Origin: Actinomycetota bacterium
GTDB taxonomy: Bacteria > Actinomycetota > Actinomycetes > S36-B12
Assembly (NCBI GenBank): GCA_010029945.1
Contig: RGQW01000108.1
Coordinates: 1 to 5,581, forward strand
DNA: 5,581 nt
Direction: 5' to 3'
Position numbers and translations under genes: made by a program. Of this stretch, positions 1 through 5,581 are shown piece after piece. Positions within the stretch are counted from its first letter, which is position 1; every line of letters begins with the position of its first letter. A model generated the notes under the pieces. It did not search any database, was not told the DNA's origin, and was given only the letters and a program-made list of their open reading frames with translations.

Positions 1-788
1 CGCAGCACATTGTCCGAACTCGTCATGACCTCAAAGCCGATTCCCCGCACGTAGCTGTGTGGAATCCCCGGAGCCAGATACACCGCATCGCCCGGCAGCA
101 AGGTGACGAAATCCAGTAGTGGCGTCATCAGCACGCCGATATCCGCGGGAAAGTCTGCTGCGGCGCTGCGGTAGGCCGCGATCTCCGATTCGCTCATCAC
201 CCGCGTCATGGACCCCGCATCGTTCGCTCGATCGATTGCTTCGGGAAGTTGACCTACCAGTGCTTGCGCGTGTGACTGCTGCTCATGGATCAGCTGGATT
301 GCGGCCACCCGATCATCGGCGTGGAGAGCGGCCGCGGCCAAAGCCATGCCCTCGACGCGCTCGAGTATTTCCGCCGCATCGGAAGCCGGGCGCCATCCAA
401 CGAATGCATCGAACGGTTCGAGGGCAACCAGAACTTCGGCCTTTTCATAGGCATCGGCCAGGACGGCCGGGCCTGCGATCTGCTGCTCGTCCCACATGCG
501 CTTCGCCTCGCGAGCGTTCGGATGCACCTGCACGGACAGTGGTCGACCCGCGGCGAGGATCTTCGCGAGGACGGGGGCCTGTTCTCGGGTGAGGTGATCG
601 GCGAGAGTTTCGGTCGGGTCAGCGGTGTCGTCTTCGTGAACCGCTGCATCCATCGGTGACGGTCCGCTCGGGTGCACGCCGAACCACAGTTCTGCCTGCG
701 GGGCACCGGTGGACACCTGCGTCCACGGCGTCAGGCCGTCGAGGATTCCCCAGTCGTAATCCTTGACGTCACCTCGAATCGAGAACAT
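1..788 (-). CDS. manA: Mannose-6-phosphate isomerase, class I (3' end cut by window edge)
   Basis: This is a zinc-dependent cupin-fold enzyme that interconverts fructose-6-phosphate and mannose-6-phosphate in the cytoplasm and feeds mannose into GDP-mannose synthesis. I translated the frame by hand: it is open from an ATG at 788 to the left edge, giving 262 full codons. Family marks are the N-terminal YDWG (residues 11-14), QVHP (87-90), EKAEVLVAL (115-123), LPGDAVYLAPGIPHSYV (231-247) and SDNVLR at the edge. By comparison with characterised class I isomerases, Q87, H89, E118 and H244 should be the zinc ligands. K116 is the lysine of the usual HKPE motif, but the histidine and proline of that motif read E115 and A117 here. 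Family members are usually about 390-420 residues, so roughly the last third lies outside the window. The ATG shares one base with the upstream stop (TGATG) and has no clear Shine-Dalgarno, so translation is probably coupled. The family assignment is secure. Confidence 0.95.
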   Translation of the reverse strand, partial: MFSIRGDVKDYDWGILDGLTPWTQVSTGAPQAELWFGVHPSGPSPMDAAVHEDDTADPTETLADHLTREQAPVLAKILAAGRPLSVQVHPNAREAKRMWDEQQIAGPAVLADAYEKAEVLVALEPFDAFVGWRPASDAAEILERVEGMALAAAALHADDRVAAIQLIHEQQSHAQALVGQLPEAIDRANDAGSMTRVMSESEIAAYRSAAADFPADIGVLMTPLLDFVTLLPGDAVYLAPGIPHSYVRGIGFEVMTSSDNVL

Positions 789-1009
789 CACGCGGAAGTA
801 GAGCCCGACTCGTGGGGGTCTCCGCCGGCCTGGTCCATCAGCATGACCGGGATCCCATCTCGCACCGGGAATCGTCGGGAGCACTCAGAACACACGATCT
901 CGGATGCTTCTTCATCGGCCTCGACCGCGGCGTGCTTCTCGCACGGGCAGGCCAGCACGTCCCACAAATGCGGAGACAAGCCCAGCGGGGAGTTCGGGTA
1001 CTGACTCAC
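788..1009 (-). CDS. Trm112-like small zinc-binding protein
   Basis: This 73-residue protein has a CPC pair at residues 21-23 and a C-S-E-C pair at 40-43, followed by RRFPVRDGIPVML (45-57). That is the typical pattern of the Trm112p/YcaR-like zinc-ribbon family: a cysteine pair, a second pair about 17 residues on, then a Y/FPV.DGIPV.L segment. The eukaryotic member Trm112 activates methyltransferases. The role of the actinobacterial version is not established, so no specific function is assigned. The start is GTG, overlapping the manB stop by four bases (GTGA), with a good GAGGGG Shine-Dalgarno upstream. Its stop overlaps the manA ATG. Being wedged between two mannose-metabolism genes with overlaps on both sides means it is almost certainly co-expressed with them, which suggests but does not show a supporting role. 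The C-terminal 12 or so residues after the domain are polar and probably disordered. Confidence 0.88.
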   Translation of the reverse strand: MSQYPNSPLGLSPHLWDVLACPCEKHAAVEADEEASEIVCSECSRRFPVRDGIPVMLMDQAGGDPHESGSTSA

Positions 1010-2406
1010 GTCGCTTCACCCCTCATCAGTGCGAGAACTTCATCCCGCAATGTTTCCATCGTTGCCGTCTCGCGTGCCTCGACATTCAGGCGCAACAACG
1101 GCTCCGTGTTGCTGGGCCGGACGTTGAACCACCACTGGCCACCATCGACGGTCAGCCCGTCCATGTGATCGGTGGTGACGTCGTCGTGGCCTGCGAAAGT
1201 GGTCTCGATCAGATCCATCATCGCCGACTGATCCTCAACCGGGGTATTGATCTCCCCCGAGGCCACATAGCGTTCGAACTCGGTCAGCAGCGAAGAGATA
1301 GTCGTACCTTCCGGTGTGGACCCGAGTGCGGCGAGCGTGTGCATCGCCGCAAGCATTCCCGAATCAGCTCGCCAGAAGTCACGGAAATAGAAGTGGCCCG
1401 AGTGCTCACCGCCGAAGACAGCGTCTGTTTCAGCCATCGTCGCCTTGATGAAGGAGTGACCTACGCGTGTCTTCACCGCTGTACCGCCACACTCGGAGAC
1501 GACTTCCGGAACGGCCTTCGAGGTGATCAGGTTGTGAATGATCGTCGAACCCGGACTGCGCTGTAATTCCCTCGCGGCGATCAGTGCCGTCAAAGTCGAC
1601 GGGCTGACAATGCGACCACCTTCGTCGACAACGAAGCATCGGTCAGCATCACCGTCGAACGCCAATCCAATATCGGCGCCGGTGCTACGGACTCGAGCTT
1701 GAATGTCGACCAGATTGGCTGGCTCGATCGGATTGGCCTCATGGTTGGGGAAAGTCCCGTCGAGCTCGAAATACATGCGGTCGATCGACAGCGGCAAGGC
1801 CGGAAGGCCAGCGTCCTCACCCAGAACCGCAGGCACGGTGTAACCGGCCATTCCGTTCCCCGCGTCCACGACGACCGTGAGGGGGCGGATATTCGAGAGG
1901 TCGACGAGTTCACGAAGGTAGCCGGCGTAATCGGCGAGTGTGTCTCGCGATCGGGCTTCACCCATCGTCTCGTCGGATTCTGGGACGCCGGATCGAATCA
2001 TCTGCTTGATGTCGGCAAGCCCCGTGTCCTGGCCCACTGGCGCGGCGCCCGCTCGACACAGTTTGATGCCGTTGTACTCGGCCGGATTGTGGCTCGCCGT
2101 GAACATGGCTCCCGGTAGCCCCAGCGATCCCGACGCGAAATACAAGCCGTCGGTACTACACAACCCGATGAGAATCACATCGCAGCCTTGCTCGCGGACA
2201 CCGTCAGCGAAGCTCGCCACCAGGTCGGGACCCGACGGACGCATGTCATGACCGATGCACACCGCTCCAGGGCCACCCTGAGCTCTCGCTACTCCCAGGA
2301 CTCGGACAAATGCGGCCCCGACGTCATGAGCGAGCGCCTCATCCAACTGATCTGGGTAAATTCCCCGGACGTCGTAGGCCTTGATGATCGAGTCGAGATC
2401 GCGCAC
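1006..2406 (-). CDS. manB: Phosphomannomutase / phosphoglucomutase
   Basis: This is an alpha-D-phosphohexomutase of 466 residues that converts mannose-6-phosphate to mannose-1-phosphate, the step before GDP-mannose. All four functional loops are present: the phosphoserine loop TASHNP with S105, the Mg-binding loop DGDADR (D251, D253, D255), the sugar-specificity loop GEHSGHFYF (333-341) and the phosphate-binding loop RPSNTEP (430-436). The N-terminal IKAYDVRG (8-15) is also typical. The length is normal for the family and no residue looks damaged. The start is GTG at 2406; an in-frame TAA at 2418-2416 excludes anything further upstream. No Shine-Dalgarno is visible, but a TAACCT box lies 6 bases upstream, so the transcript may be leaderless. 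The GEHSGH loop is shared by bifunctional PMM/PGM enzymes, so some glucose-phosphate activity is possible. The neighbouring manA favours the mannose role. Confidence 0.95.
   Translation of the reverse strand: MRDLDSIIKAYDVRGIYPDQLDEALAHDVGAAFVRVLGVARAQGGPGAVCIGHDMRPSGPDLVASFADGVREQGCDVILIGLCSTDGLYFASGSLGLPGAMFTASHNPAEYNGIKLCRAGAAPVGQDTGLADIKQMIRSGVPESDETMGEARSRDTLADYAGYLRELVDLSNIRPLTVVVDAGNGMAGYTVPAVLGEDAGLPALPLSIDRMYFELDGTFPNHEANPIEPANLVDIQARVRSTGADIGLAFDGDADRCFVVDEGGRIVSPSTLTALIAARELQRSPGSTIIHNLITSKAVPEVVSECGGTAVKTRVGHSFIKATMAETDAVFGGEHSGHFYFRDFWRADSGMLAAMHTLAALGSTPEGTTISSLLTEFERYVASGEINTPVEDQSAMMDLIETTFAGHDDVTTDHMDGLTVDGGQWWFNVRPSNTEPLLRLNVEARETATMETLRDEVLALMRGEAT
1016..1024 (-). promoter_or_regulatory. 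Ribosome binding site of the Trm112-like gene
   Basis: On the minus strand GAGGGGTGA lies 6 bases before the GTG at 1009, with the GAGGGG core 9 bases away. It sits inside the last codons of manB and supports the GTG start. The DUF5719 gene has a comparable GGGGGTGA at 4753-4760. These two sites contrast with the DUF3499 and manB genes, which have none. Confidence 0.65.
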
Positions 2407-2412
2407 GACGGA

Positions 2413-2418
2413 AGGTTA
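2413..2418 (-). promoter_or_regulatory. Candidate -10 box of a leaderless manB promoter
   Basis: The minus strand reads TAACCT, then six bases, then the manB GTG. TAACCT fits the actinobacterial housekeeping -10 pattern TANNNT, and the spacing would put the transcription start on the first base of the start codon. No Shine-Dalgarno is present. No convincing -35 hexamer is visible 16-19 bases upstream, which is common for such promoters but weakens the call. Confidence 0.45.
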
Positions 2419-2438
2419 TCGGCGAACCCACAGCGACA

Positions 2439-2451
2439 CCCGGGCGCCGGG
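2439..2451 (-). other. Small GC hairpin between DUF3499 and manB
   Basis: An inverted repeat CCCGG-GCG-CCGGG can form a 5-bp all-GC stem with a 3-base loop in the 62-bp gap. It has no following U-tract, so it is not a classical intrinsic terminator. It could slow readthrough from DUF3499 or be chance in GC-rich DNA. The rest of the gap (2407-2468) holds only the candidate -10 box. Confidence 0.25.
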
Positions 2452-2468
2452 CTTGCGGACCTGGGGGC

Positions 2469-3086
2469 TTACCAGAGGCCTTCGTGGTCAAAGGGCTTAT
2501 CCCCAGCGTCCGGGGGCGACGTAAAGACGGGATGGGCCTCGTCATAGCGCTCACCCGCAGCATCGCCGTGCCCGGCGCCGGTGACGTCGTGGCCGGCTTT
2601 GGAGCTCTCGGAGGCCTCGGTACGTTCGGAGCGCCGGCGGTCCCGGGCGTCCGGCGAATCCTGCGCGTCCTGACTATCCGACGCGGTCGGCGTGAAGTCC
2701 GTGTGTGCCACTTCGGGAACCACGCGCAGATGACCACGGCGGCCGTGCGTCGCGTCCATAGCGCCGTCGTCACTATCTGTACCGCTTGCCGTCGGCGCAT
2801 CCGGTGTCTCGAACCGGGGCTTGGCGGCCTCTCGGACTGCGTCGGCGAGTGCTTGCAGATCGTCGCTGCTCGGTTTCAGCGCGTCAGGATCCGGCGTGAT
2901 GCGCACAACCTCCCAGCCCCGGGGAGCCGTCAAACGGTCGCTGTGCATTTGACACAGGTCGTAGCAGTGCGGTTCGGCATACGTCGCAAGCGGACCGACG
3001 ACCGCCGTGGAGTCGGCGTATACGTAGGTGAGGGTGGAGACCGCCGGCTGAGCGCAGGACGGCTTGGAGCAGCGGCGACGACTCAC
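2469..3086 (-). CDS. DUF3499 family protein (zinc-ribbon-like, acidic tail)
   Basis: The N-terminal 65 or so residues match my memory of the actinobacterial DUF3499 family: a CSKPSC motif, then TLTYVYADSTAVVGPLATY, then HCYDLC, then RLTAPRGWEVVRI. Counted from the chosen start, C6, C11, C45 and H48 form a CX4C...CX2H set that probably binds one zinc. The function of the family is unknown; the protein should be cytoplasmic, with no signal peptide or membrane segment. After about residue 100 the chain becomes hydrophilic and low in complexity, rich in Asp, Ser, Glu, Arg and Ala, to a total of 205 residues. I chose the GTG at 3086, giving V-S-R-R-R-C, because homologues begin just before the first cysteine. 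An in-frame ATG at 3164 would add 26 residues rich in arginine that do not look like the family. There is no Shine-Dalgarno, but a TAGCGT box lies 7 bases upstream. The family is confident; the start is moderately so. Confidence 0.85.
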   Translation of the reverse strand: MSRRRCSKPSCAQPAVSTLTYVYADSTAVVGPLATYAEPHCYDLCQMHSDRLTAPRGWEVVRITPDPDALKPSSDDLQALADAVREAAKPRFETPDAPTASGTDSDDGAMDATHGRRGHLRVVPEVAHTDFTPTASDSQDAQDSPDARDRRRSERTEASESSKAGHDVTGAGHGDAAGERYDEAHPVFTSPPDAGDKPFDHEGLW

Positions 3087-3093
3087 GTCCGGC

Positions 3094-3099
3094 ACGCTA
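3094..3099 (-). promoter_or_regulatory. Candidate -10 box of a leaderless DUF3499 promoter
   Basis: The minus strand reads TAGCGT, seven bases, then GTG at 3086. This is a TANNNT box at the distance expected if transcription begins at the start codon. No -35 hexamer is recognisable. A GAGGA further upstream is about 22 bases from this GTG, too far to serve as a ribosome binding site for it. Confidence 0.4.
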
Positions 3100-3147
3100 G
3101 CGGTCAGATCCTCATCACCGGTGTAGCCGCGCCGCCTTCGGAAGAAA

Positions 3148-3159
3148 CACCGCGCGGTG
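3148..3159. repeat. 12-bp perfect palindrome upstream of DUF3499
   Basis: CACCGCGCGGTG is its own reverse complement. It lies in the 138-bp gap between DUF5719 and DUF3499, about 50 bases before the candidate -10 box. A second short palindrome, GAACGTTC, sits at 3172-3179, flanked by GGGG and CCCC runs. Either could be an operator or the base of a small hairpin, but GC-rich DNA makes short palindromes frequent and no known regulator site is recognised. The gap contains nothing else that I can support. Confidence 0.3.
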
Positions 3160-3224
3160 AGCATGTACGGGGAACGTTCGTGCCCCTCGGTCAGGCGCGC
3201 GGACGTTGGAATTCAAGACCAGCG

Positions 3225-4748
3225 TCAGCGGCCGACCACCGCGACGTCCGCAACAGCCTGAGGCACGGGCACCCGCACCCGCAGCGGCTTCCACGGATAA
3301 CCGGTGATCAAGTCACCGAAGTCAGAGCGCTCCTTCACCCGGTGCGCCGCCAGAATCGGCCCGGACCCTGGGACGGGCGTAATCACGCCTGTGAACCAGT
3401 CGACATCTGTCGGAGGTTCGAAGGTGATCACCCGCACCTCACCAGCGGGTACCGATACCCGAACCGGTTCGGTCTCCTCGGCAATGGTTGTTCCCCCGCG
3501 GAAGGGAAGCATCGTGACGTCTACCTCCACCGATGTTGCCGGGGCCGCGATCTGTAACTTCACATCGGTCGCATTCCGCACCGGAAGCCCGCTCACCGCC
3601 GAGGGGCCGACGAAAGGCTGAGCGCCGGCGGTGAAGGACGCTTCGTTTTGCACATTGCGCCCACCGAAGAACTGCCGCATTCCCACCACGATCGGTTGAT
3701 CCGACGTCAACTGCAGCGCCGCCGGGAGAACCCCGTTCGGTGATGGCGGTAACGCAGGCGTCATATCCAATGTCGTGACCGCGCCCGCAGGAACGGTGAC
3801 ACTGCCACGGTCGAACGGCTGGTAGCTCCCGTCCTGAGCGAGGACGCGAATATCCACGATCGCGTCGTTGTCCGTCGTCGACACCACCGACATCACCCGC
3901 GCCCCGTCACCGGCCAAGATGCCGGGCAGGTAGACGTTCGTCGCGGGTTCCGCGGCAGCAGGAATCCAATCGGTTCCGATCGCGTCTAACCCGCTGCGCT
4001 GCTCATCGTCGACCGACGCCCCCACGCGACCCGCCCGCGCGATCACATGGAAGGCGGTGCCATTGATCCCGGGGGCCACCTCATCGAGGCGAACGATGAT
4101 CCGGTCCTGGCCCGGGACGACCAGTCCCCGCGTCGTCGGTGTCTCGATCTCTCCTTCCGGGCCGTGAATGATCACATCCACGATCGCCGACGTGACATCC
4201 GGATTCACCAACACGACACGCGTCACACGACCGGAAACAGCGCCACCCCCCACGAACCAGAAATCCGATCCGGCCGGGGCGCACGCAGTGCTCGCCATCC
4301 CTCGACCACGACCGCTGGGGTCGCGACCCCATTGATCGGCGATCAGGCCTGGCGCCAGCGCTCCCTCACCGTAAGCCTCGACTGCGGGCAATTCGATTCC
4401 GAATGCCTCGATCTGGCCCTGTTCGCCCGGTGCCTTCAGGTTGGAGCCTGCCGATTCCGCGCCCGGGAGGGTGCGCAGCCCCGCCTCACCGTCGCCCTCT
4501 TGCCCAGGCTGGCCGGGAATGACAGCTCCCGTGACGCGAACTCCCAGATTTCCGCCCGTTCCTGGTTCCGGACACAACAACACGCTCGATCGAATGGGTT
4601 CGGCGATCGTGGTCCGGGTCACCGATTCATCGGAGTTGGCCCCGGCGAGAAAGCCGACGCCCACGATGCTGGCGATCAGGGCGAGAACAAGCAGCGGGGG
4701 CACCCACCGGGACAGGCGCCCACCCGAGGTGCTGGTGACCGTGGTCAT
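3225..4748 (-). CDS. DUF5719 family membrane-anchored or secreted protein
   Basis: The 507-residue product has a short N-terminal segment (residues 1-14, with R11 and R14), a strong hydrophobic helix at about 15-37 and then a long extracytoplasmic region. The helix can act as an uncleaved anchor; I see no clear signal peptidase site and no lipobox. The rest is rich in Val, Thr, Gly and Pro in alternating patterns such as RVVLVNPD and VDVIIHGPEGE, suggesting repeated beta-sandwich domains. These features and the location match actinobacterial DUF5719 proteins, whose function is unknown. Only two cysteines are present, C59 (in CPEP) and C156 (in ACAP), so a disulfide is likely. Residues 74-110 are rich in Gly, Pro, Gln and Glu and look like a flexible loop. 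Its ATG overlaps the upstream stop (ATGA) and has a GGGGGTGA ribosome site, so it is probably translated together with the upstream membrane protein and may partner it. Confidence 0.82.
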   Translation of the reverse strand: MTTVTSTSGGRLSRWVPPLLVLALIASIVGVGFLAGANSDESVTRTTIAEPIRSSVLLCPEPGTGGNLGVRVTGAVIPGQPGQEGDGEAGLRTLPGAESAGSNLKAPGEQGQIEAFGIELPAVEAYGEGALAPGLIADQWGRDPSGRGRGMASTACAPAGSDFWFVGGGAVSGRVTRVVLVNPDVTSAIVDVIIHGPEGEIETPTTRGLVVPGQDRIIVRLDEVAPGINGTAFHVIARAGRVGASVDDEQRSGLDAIGTDWIPAAAEPATNVYLPGILAGDGARVMSVVSTTDNDAIVDIRVLAQDGSYQPFDRGSVTVPAGAVTTLDMTPALPPSPNGVLPAALQLTSDQPIVVGMRQFFGGRNVQNEASFTAGAQPFVGPSAVSGLPVRNATDVKLQIAAPATSVEVDVTMLPFRGGTTIAEETEPVRVSVPAGEVRVITFEPPTDVDWFTGVITPVPGSGPILAAHRVKERSDFGDLITGYPWKPLRVRVPVPQAVADVAVVGR

Positions 4749-5581
4749 GGGTTCACCCCCGTCGATTCGTCGCCCGCGTCGTTACGCGCGTCCTTCGTCG
4801 TCCCGTCCCCATCACGGGAGTCCTCGAGCGATACGCCCTGCGTTGTCGGTGGCGTTGTCGGTGGCGTTGTCGGTGGCGTTGTCGGTGGCGTTGTCGGTGG
4901 CGTTGTCGGTGGCGTTGTCGGTGGCATCGACGTGGACTCAGCCGGCTCCATCGACTCGGTCGGATCCGCGGCTGCAGTCGCCACCTGTGTCAGGTCGAGA
5001 AAGTGGGGCACCTCGGGAGCGTCCGGTCGGTCTGGGTCATCGGGGTCATCGGGGTCAGGATCAAGAACCCGACGCTCGGGCAGTGCGAGAACAATCAGCG
5101 CGAGAATGACGATGGCTTGGAAGATGAGCCACCCACGCCGAAGAGAGTCATCAAAGGACGCCACGACCGTAGATGTCGCTTTCTCCACCGGAACCACGAA
5201 GGCCGCCGCCCAATTCAGGGGCTCGGGAAGTTCGGCCCGGGCCAGAGTTTGACCATCGATGGACGCTGACCACTGCGGTGTCGATGTCACGCCCAACCAC
5301 AGAACCCGCGAGCCAGGGTCCACGTCCACAGCCTCGGGAAGCGCGCCGTCAAGGTACGGGTCGGTCCCGATGTCGCCGGGTTGAGCAATGTCGAGAGCCA
5401 TCGGAAGGAACTCACCCGACGCGCTGTCGATATCGAAGACCTGCGCTCGCGACGTGACACCGCTGATGCGCCACAGCACCTCCCCTTCCGCGCGAGCAAG
5501 TCGACGTAGTCCCGGCTCGGAGTCGAGTGCCGGGACGATCGAACGCGAAGACTTCGCCGCGAGGGTGACGTATCGAACGCC
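4745..5581 (-). CDS. C-terminal part of a large membrane protein, probably a family 2 glycosyltransferase (5' end beyond window)
   Basis: The frame is open from the right edge to a TGA at 4745, giving 278 visible residues. They begin with VRYVTLAAKS and continue with a domain containing LDSEPGLRRL, PQWSASIDGQ and LNWAAAFVVP. These resemble the C-terminal extracytoplasmic domain of large actinobacterial membrane glycosyltransferases that sit beside DUF5719 genes, and also the equivalent part of arabinosyltransferase-like proteins. One transmembrane helix follows at visible residues 150-167, then P-E-R-R, an Asp/Pro tract (about 172-192), seven PPTT units (220-247) and a polar tail. The catalytic domain lies outside the window, so the glycosyltransferase call rests on this resemblance and on gene order. 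An in-frame GTG at 5479 is an internal codon, not the start, because the domain continues upstream of it. The stop overlaps the DUF5719 start by four bases. Confidence 0.65.
   Translation of the reverse strand, partial: GVRYVTLAAKSSRSIVPALDSEPGLRRLARAEGEVLWRISGVTSRAQVFDIDSASGEFLPMALDIAQPGDIGTDPYLDGALPEAVDVDPGSRVLWLGVTSTPQWSASIDGQTLARAELPEPLNWAAAFVVPVEKATSTVVASFDDSLRRGWLIFQAIVILALIVLALPERRVLDPDPDDPDDPDRPDAPEVPHFLDLTQVATAAADPTESMEPAESTSMPPTTPPTTPPTTPPTTPPTTPPTTPPTTQGVSLEDSRDGDGTTKDARNDAGDESTGVNP
4841..4924. repeat. Perfect 12-bp tandem repeat, seven copies
   Basis: Seven identical copies of CGTTGTCGGTGG (plus strand) run without a mismatch, with one matching base on each side. In the coding frame on the minus strand each copy encodes Pro-Pro-Thr-Thr in the tail of the glycosyltransferase-like protein. 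Because the unit is a multiple of three, gain or loss of copies keeps the frame. Confidence 0.97.
5034..5057. repeat. 9-bp tandem repeat in the Asp/Pro tract
   Basis: About 2.7 copies of GGGTCATCG lie inside the glycosyltransferase-like gene and encode the alternating Asp-Pro-Asp stretch just after its transmembrane helix. The period is again in frame. It is a second, smaller site of probable slippage in the same tail. Confidence 0.8.

Noticed and set aside
119..706. Three open frames of 124-157 codons overlapping manA on both strands
   Set aside because: Manual translation shows a full ManA frame here with active-site motifs. The others are shadows with biased composition.
904..1566. Plus-strand open frame of 220 codons opposite manB and the Trm112-like gene
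   Set aside because: No domain is recognisable, and the opposite strand encodes two well-conserved proteins throughout.
3087..3164. Extension of DUF3499 to the ATG at 3164
   Set aside because: The added 26 residues are arginine-rich and unlike the family, there is no ribosome site before that ATG, and homology begins at GTG 3086.
3172..3179. GAACGTTC as a possible LexA (SOS) box
   Set aside because: The actinobacterial SOS box has GAAC and GTTC separated by four bases. Here they are directly joined, and no repair gene is nearby.
2484..3557. Plus-strand open frame of 357 codons
   Set aside because: It lies opposite DUF3499 and the end of DUF5719. Its product has no recognisable domain and is rich in Arg, Gly and Val, as expected for an antisense frame in GC-rich DNA.
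4841..4924. Plus-strand TTGTCGGTG repeats, identical to the upstream element of actinobacterial DNA-damage (PafBC/RecA-independent) promoters
   Set aside because: The match comes from Pro-Pro-Thr-Thr codons. No TANNNT box lies eight bases after the last copy, and no plus-strand gene follows.
4841..4924. Possible CRISPR array
   Set aside because: The 12-bp units are directly adjacent with no unique spacers, so this is a coding minisatellite.
4047..5252. Plus-strand open frame of 401 codons containing a repeated GGVV stretch
   Set aside because: The repeat is simply the PPTT minisatellite read on the other strand. The frame covers parts of two well-supported minus-strand genes and ends in nothing family-like.

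Overview
The window is one tightly packed gene cluster in which every convincing gene lies on the minus strand. Read in the direction of transcription (from the right edge to the left) it contains: the C-terminal part of a large membrane protein, probably a family 2 glycosyltransferase; a DUF5719-like exported or membrane-anchored protein; a DUF3499 zinc-ribbon-like protein; a phosphomannomutase (manB); a Trm112-like small zinc-binding protein; and the first two thirds or so of a class I mannose-6-phosphate isomerase (manA), cut by the left edge. The high G+C content, the GTG starts, the DUF3499 and DUF5719 families and this gene order all point to an actinobacterium. The genus cannot be fixed from the sequence. 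From memory, related clusters in Streptomyces and other actinobacteria often also carry a SIS-domain gene between manB and manA and a metallopeptidase gene between the DUF5719 and DUF3499 genes. Both are absent here.

Layout. Positions 5581-4745 hold the C-terminal 278 residues of the membrane protein: an ordered domain, one transmembrane helix, an Asp/Pro tract, then seven perfect 12-bp repeats encoding PPTT. Its stop overlaps the DUF5719 start as ATGA. DUF5719 runs 4748-3225. A 138-bp gap (3224-3087) leads to DUF3499 (3086-2469), and a 62-bp gap (2468-2407) leads to manB (2406-1006). manB overlaps the Trm112-like gene by GTGA (1009-788), and that gene overlaps manA by TGATG (788 to beyond position 1).

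How the genes fit together. ManA converts fructose-6-phosphate to mannose-6-phosphate, and ManB converts that to mannose-1-phosphate, the precursor of GDP-mannose and therefore of mannosylated envelope glycans. The upstream glycosyltransferase-like and DUF5719 proteins are membrane or surface proteins and may belong to the same envelope pathway. The DUF3499 and Trm112-like proteins look like small cytoplasmic zinc-binding accessories of unknown function.

Regulation. The two genes that follow gaps, DUF3499 and manB, both start with GTG, lack a visible Shine-Dalgarno sequence, and have a TANNNT box 7 or 6 nt upstream of the start. This arrangement fits leaderless transcription from internal promoters. 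No RNA genes, mobile elements, CRISPR arrays or plus-strand genes were seen.
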